Shown: positions 5,925-6,012 of the stretch, in pieces | Layout of the letters: the number at the start of each line of letters is the position of its first letter | Position numbering within the stretch: the stretch's first letter is position 1 | From: Candidatus Cloacimonadota bacterium | GTDB taxonomy: Bacteria > Cloacimonadota > Cloacimonadia > JGIOTU-2 | Assembly: GCA_030628975.1 (NCBI GenBank) | Contig: DAOVPZ010000077.1 | Span: 1 to 6,012 of the forward strand | Direction: 5' to 3' | DNA: 6,012 bases | Program-made: the position numbers and the translations under genes | The notes under the pieces: generated by a model | Seen by the model: the letters and a program-made list of their open reading frames with translations, nothing else | The model's database searches: none | Told to the model about the DNA's origin: nothing

Positions 5925-6012
5925 GATCCAACACCATTTATAATGGTGTTTATTATTCTCATATAAAGATTTCATCGTTGAAATAAACAGGATTACAAAT
6001 CCTGTTAGGATC
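5925..6012. repeat. Inverted pair of related hairpin elements (REPIN-like)
   Basis: The left unit (5925-5954, plus strand) reads GATCC, a 9-bp stem AACACCATT/AATGGTGTT with loop TAT, then TATT. The right unit (6012-5982, minus strand) reads GATCC, T, a 9-bp stem AACAGGATT/AATCCTGTT with loop TGT, then TATT. The two are inverted copies of one pattern that differ by a CC-to-GG swap compensated on the other arm, one loop base and one inserted T. A 27-bp spacer separates the two units; a small third hairpin (ATTTCA-TCGT-TGAAAT, 5969-5984) occupies its right part and runs three bases into the right unit. A short conserved head 5' of a palindrome, present as an inverted pair, is the plan of REPIN elements and of IS200/IS605-like ends. 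No transposase is visible, and the element may continue past the window edge. Confidence 0.65.

Noticed and set aside
5930..5954. Hairpin at 5930-5950 read as a plus-strand intrinsic terminator
   Set aside because: The following sequence TATTATTCTC is only a weak U-tract, no plus-strand gene precedes it, and the inverted sister copy explains it better as a repeat element.
5742..6012. CRISPR array
   Set aside because: Repeats here are short, few and of different types, without equal-length unique spacers.

Overview
The window is an AT-rich bacterial chromosome segment in which every recognisable gene lies on the minus strand. In transcription order (right to left) they are truA, a small manganese-type cupin, tsaB, rho, a TPR/SPOR periplasmic protein, and the 5' two-thirds or so of mutS, which runs off the left edge. 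TAA, TAG and TGA are all used as stops, so the code is the ordinary bacterial one. Shine-Dalgarno sites are clear at only two genes (rho and the cupin). The low GC, the sparse SD sites and the SPOR protein suggest a Gram-negative from the Bacteroidota/Ignavibacteria/Cloacimonadota-like part of the tree. Rho is compact (422 aa) and lacks the long N-terminal insertion usual in core Bacteroidota. This placement is an inference with low confidence.

Layout: 1-1247 mutS (partial); 1247-2290 TPR/SPOR protein, whose stop overlaps the mutS start by one base (TAATG); 2335-3603 rho; 3604-3750 intergenic, with a probable weak terminator after tsaB and the rho leader; 3751-4440 tsaB; 4457-4849 cupin, 16 bp ahead of tsaB; 4850-5009 AT-rich intergenic; 5010-5741 truA; 5742-6012 no gene, but several repeat and hairpin elements, some of them far more GC-rich than their surroundings.

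Functionally this is mostly housekeeping. TruA (pseudouridine 38-40) and TsaB (t6A37 pathway) both modify the tRNA anticodon arm, and a TM1459-like four-histidine cupin sits between them. Rho ends transcripts, the TPR/SPOR protein probably acts at peptidoglycan, and MutS recognises mismatches. No new enzymatic system is visible in the genes. The most unusual part is the right end: two inverted copies of a hairpin element (5925-5954 and 5982-6012) share head, loop-flank and tail sequence but differ by a compensated CC/GG swap inside the stem. This resembles the paired REP hairpins (REPINs) mobilised by IS200-like RAYT transposases. No transposase is visible in the window.
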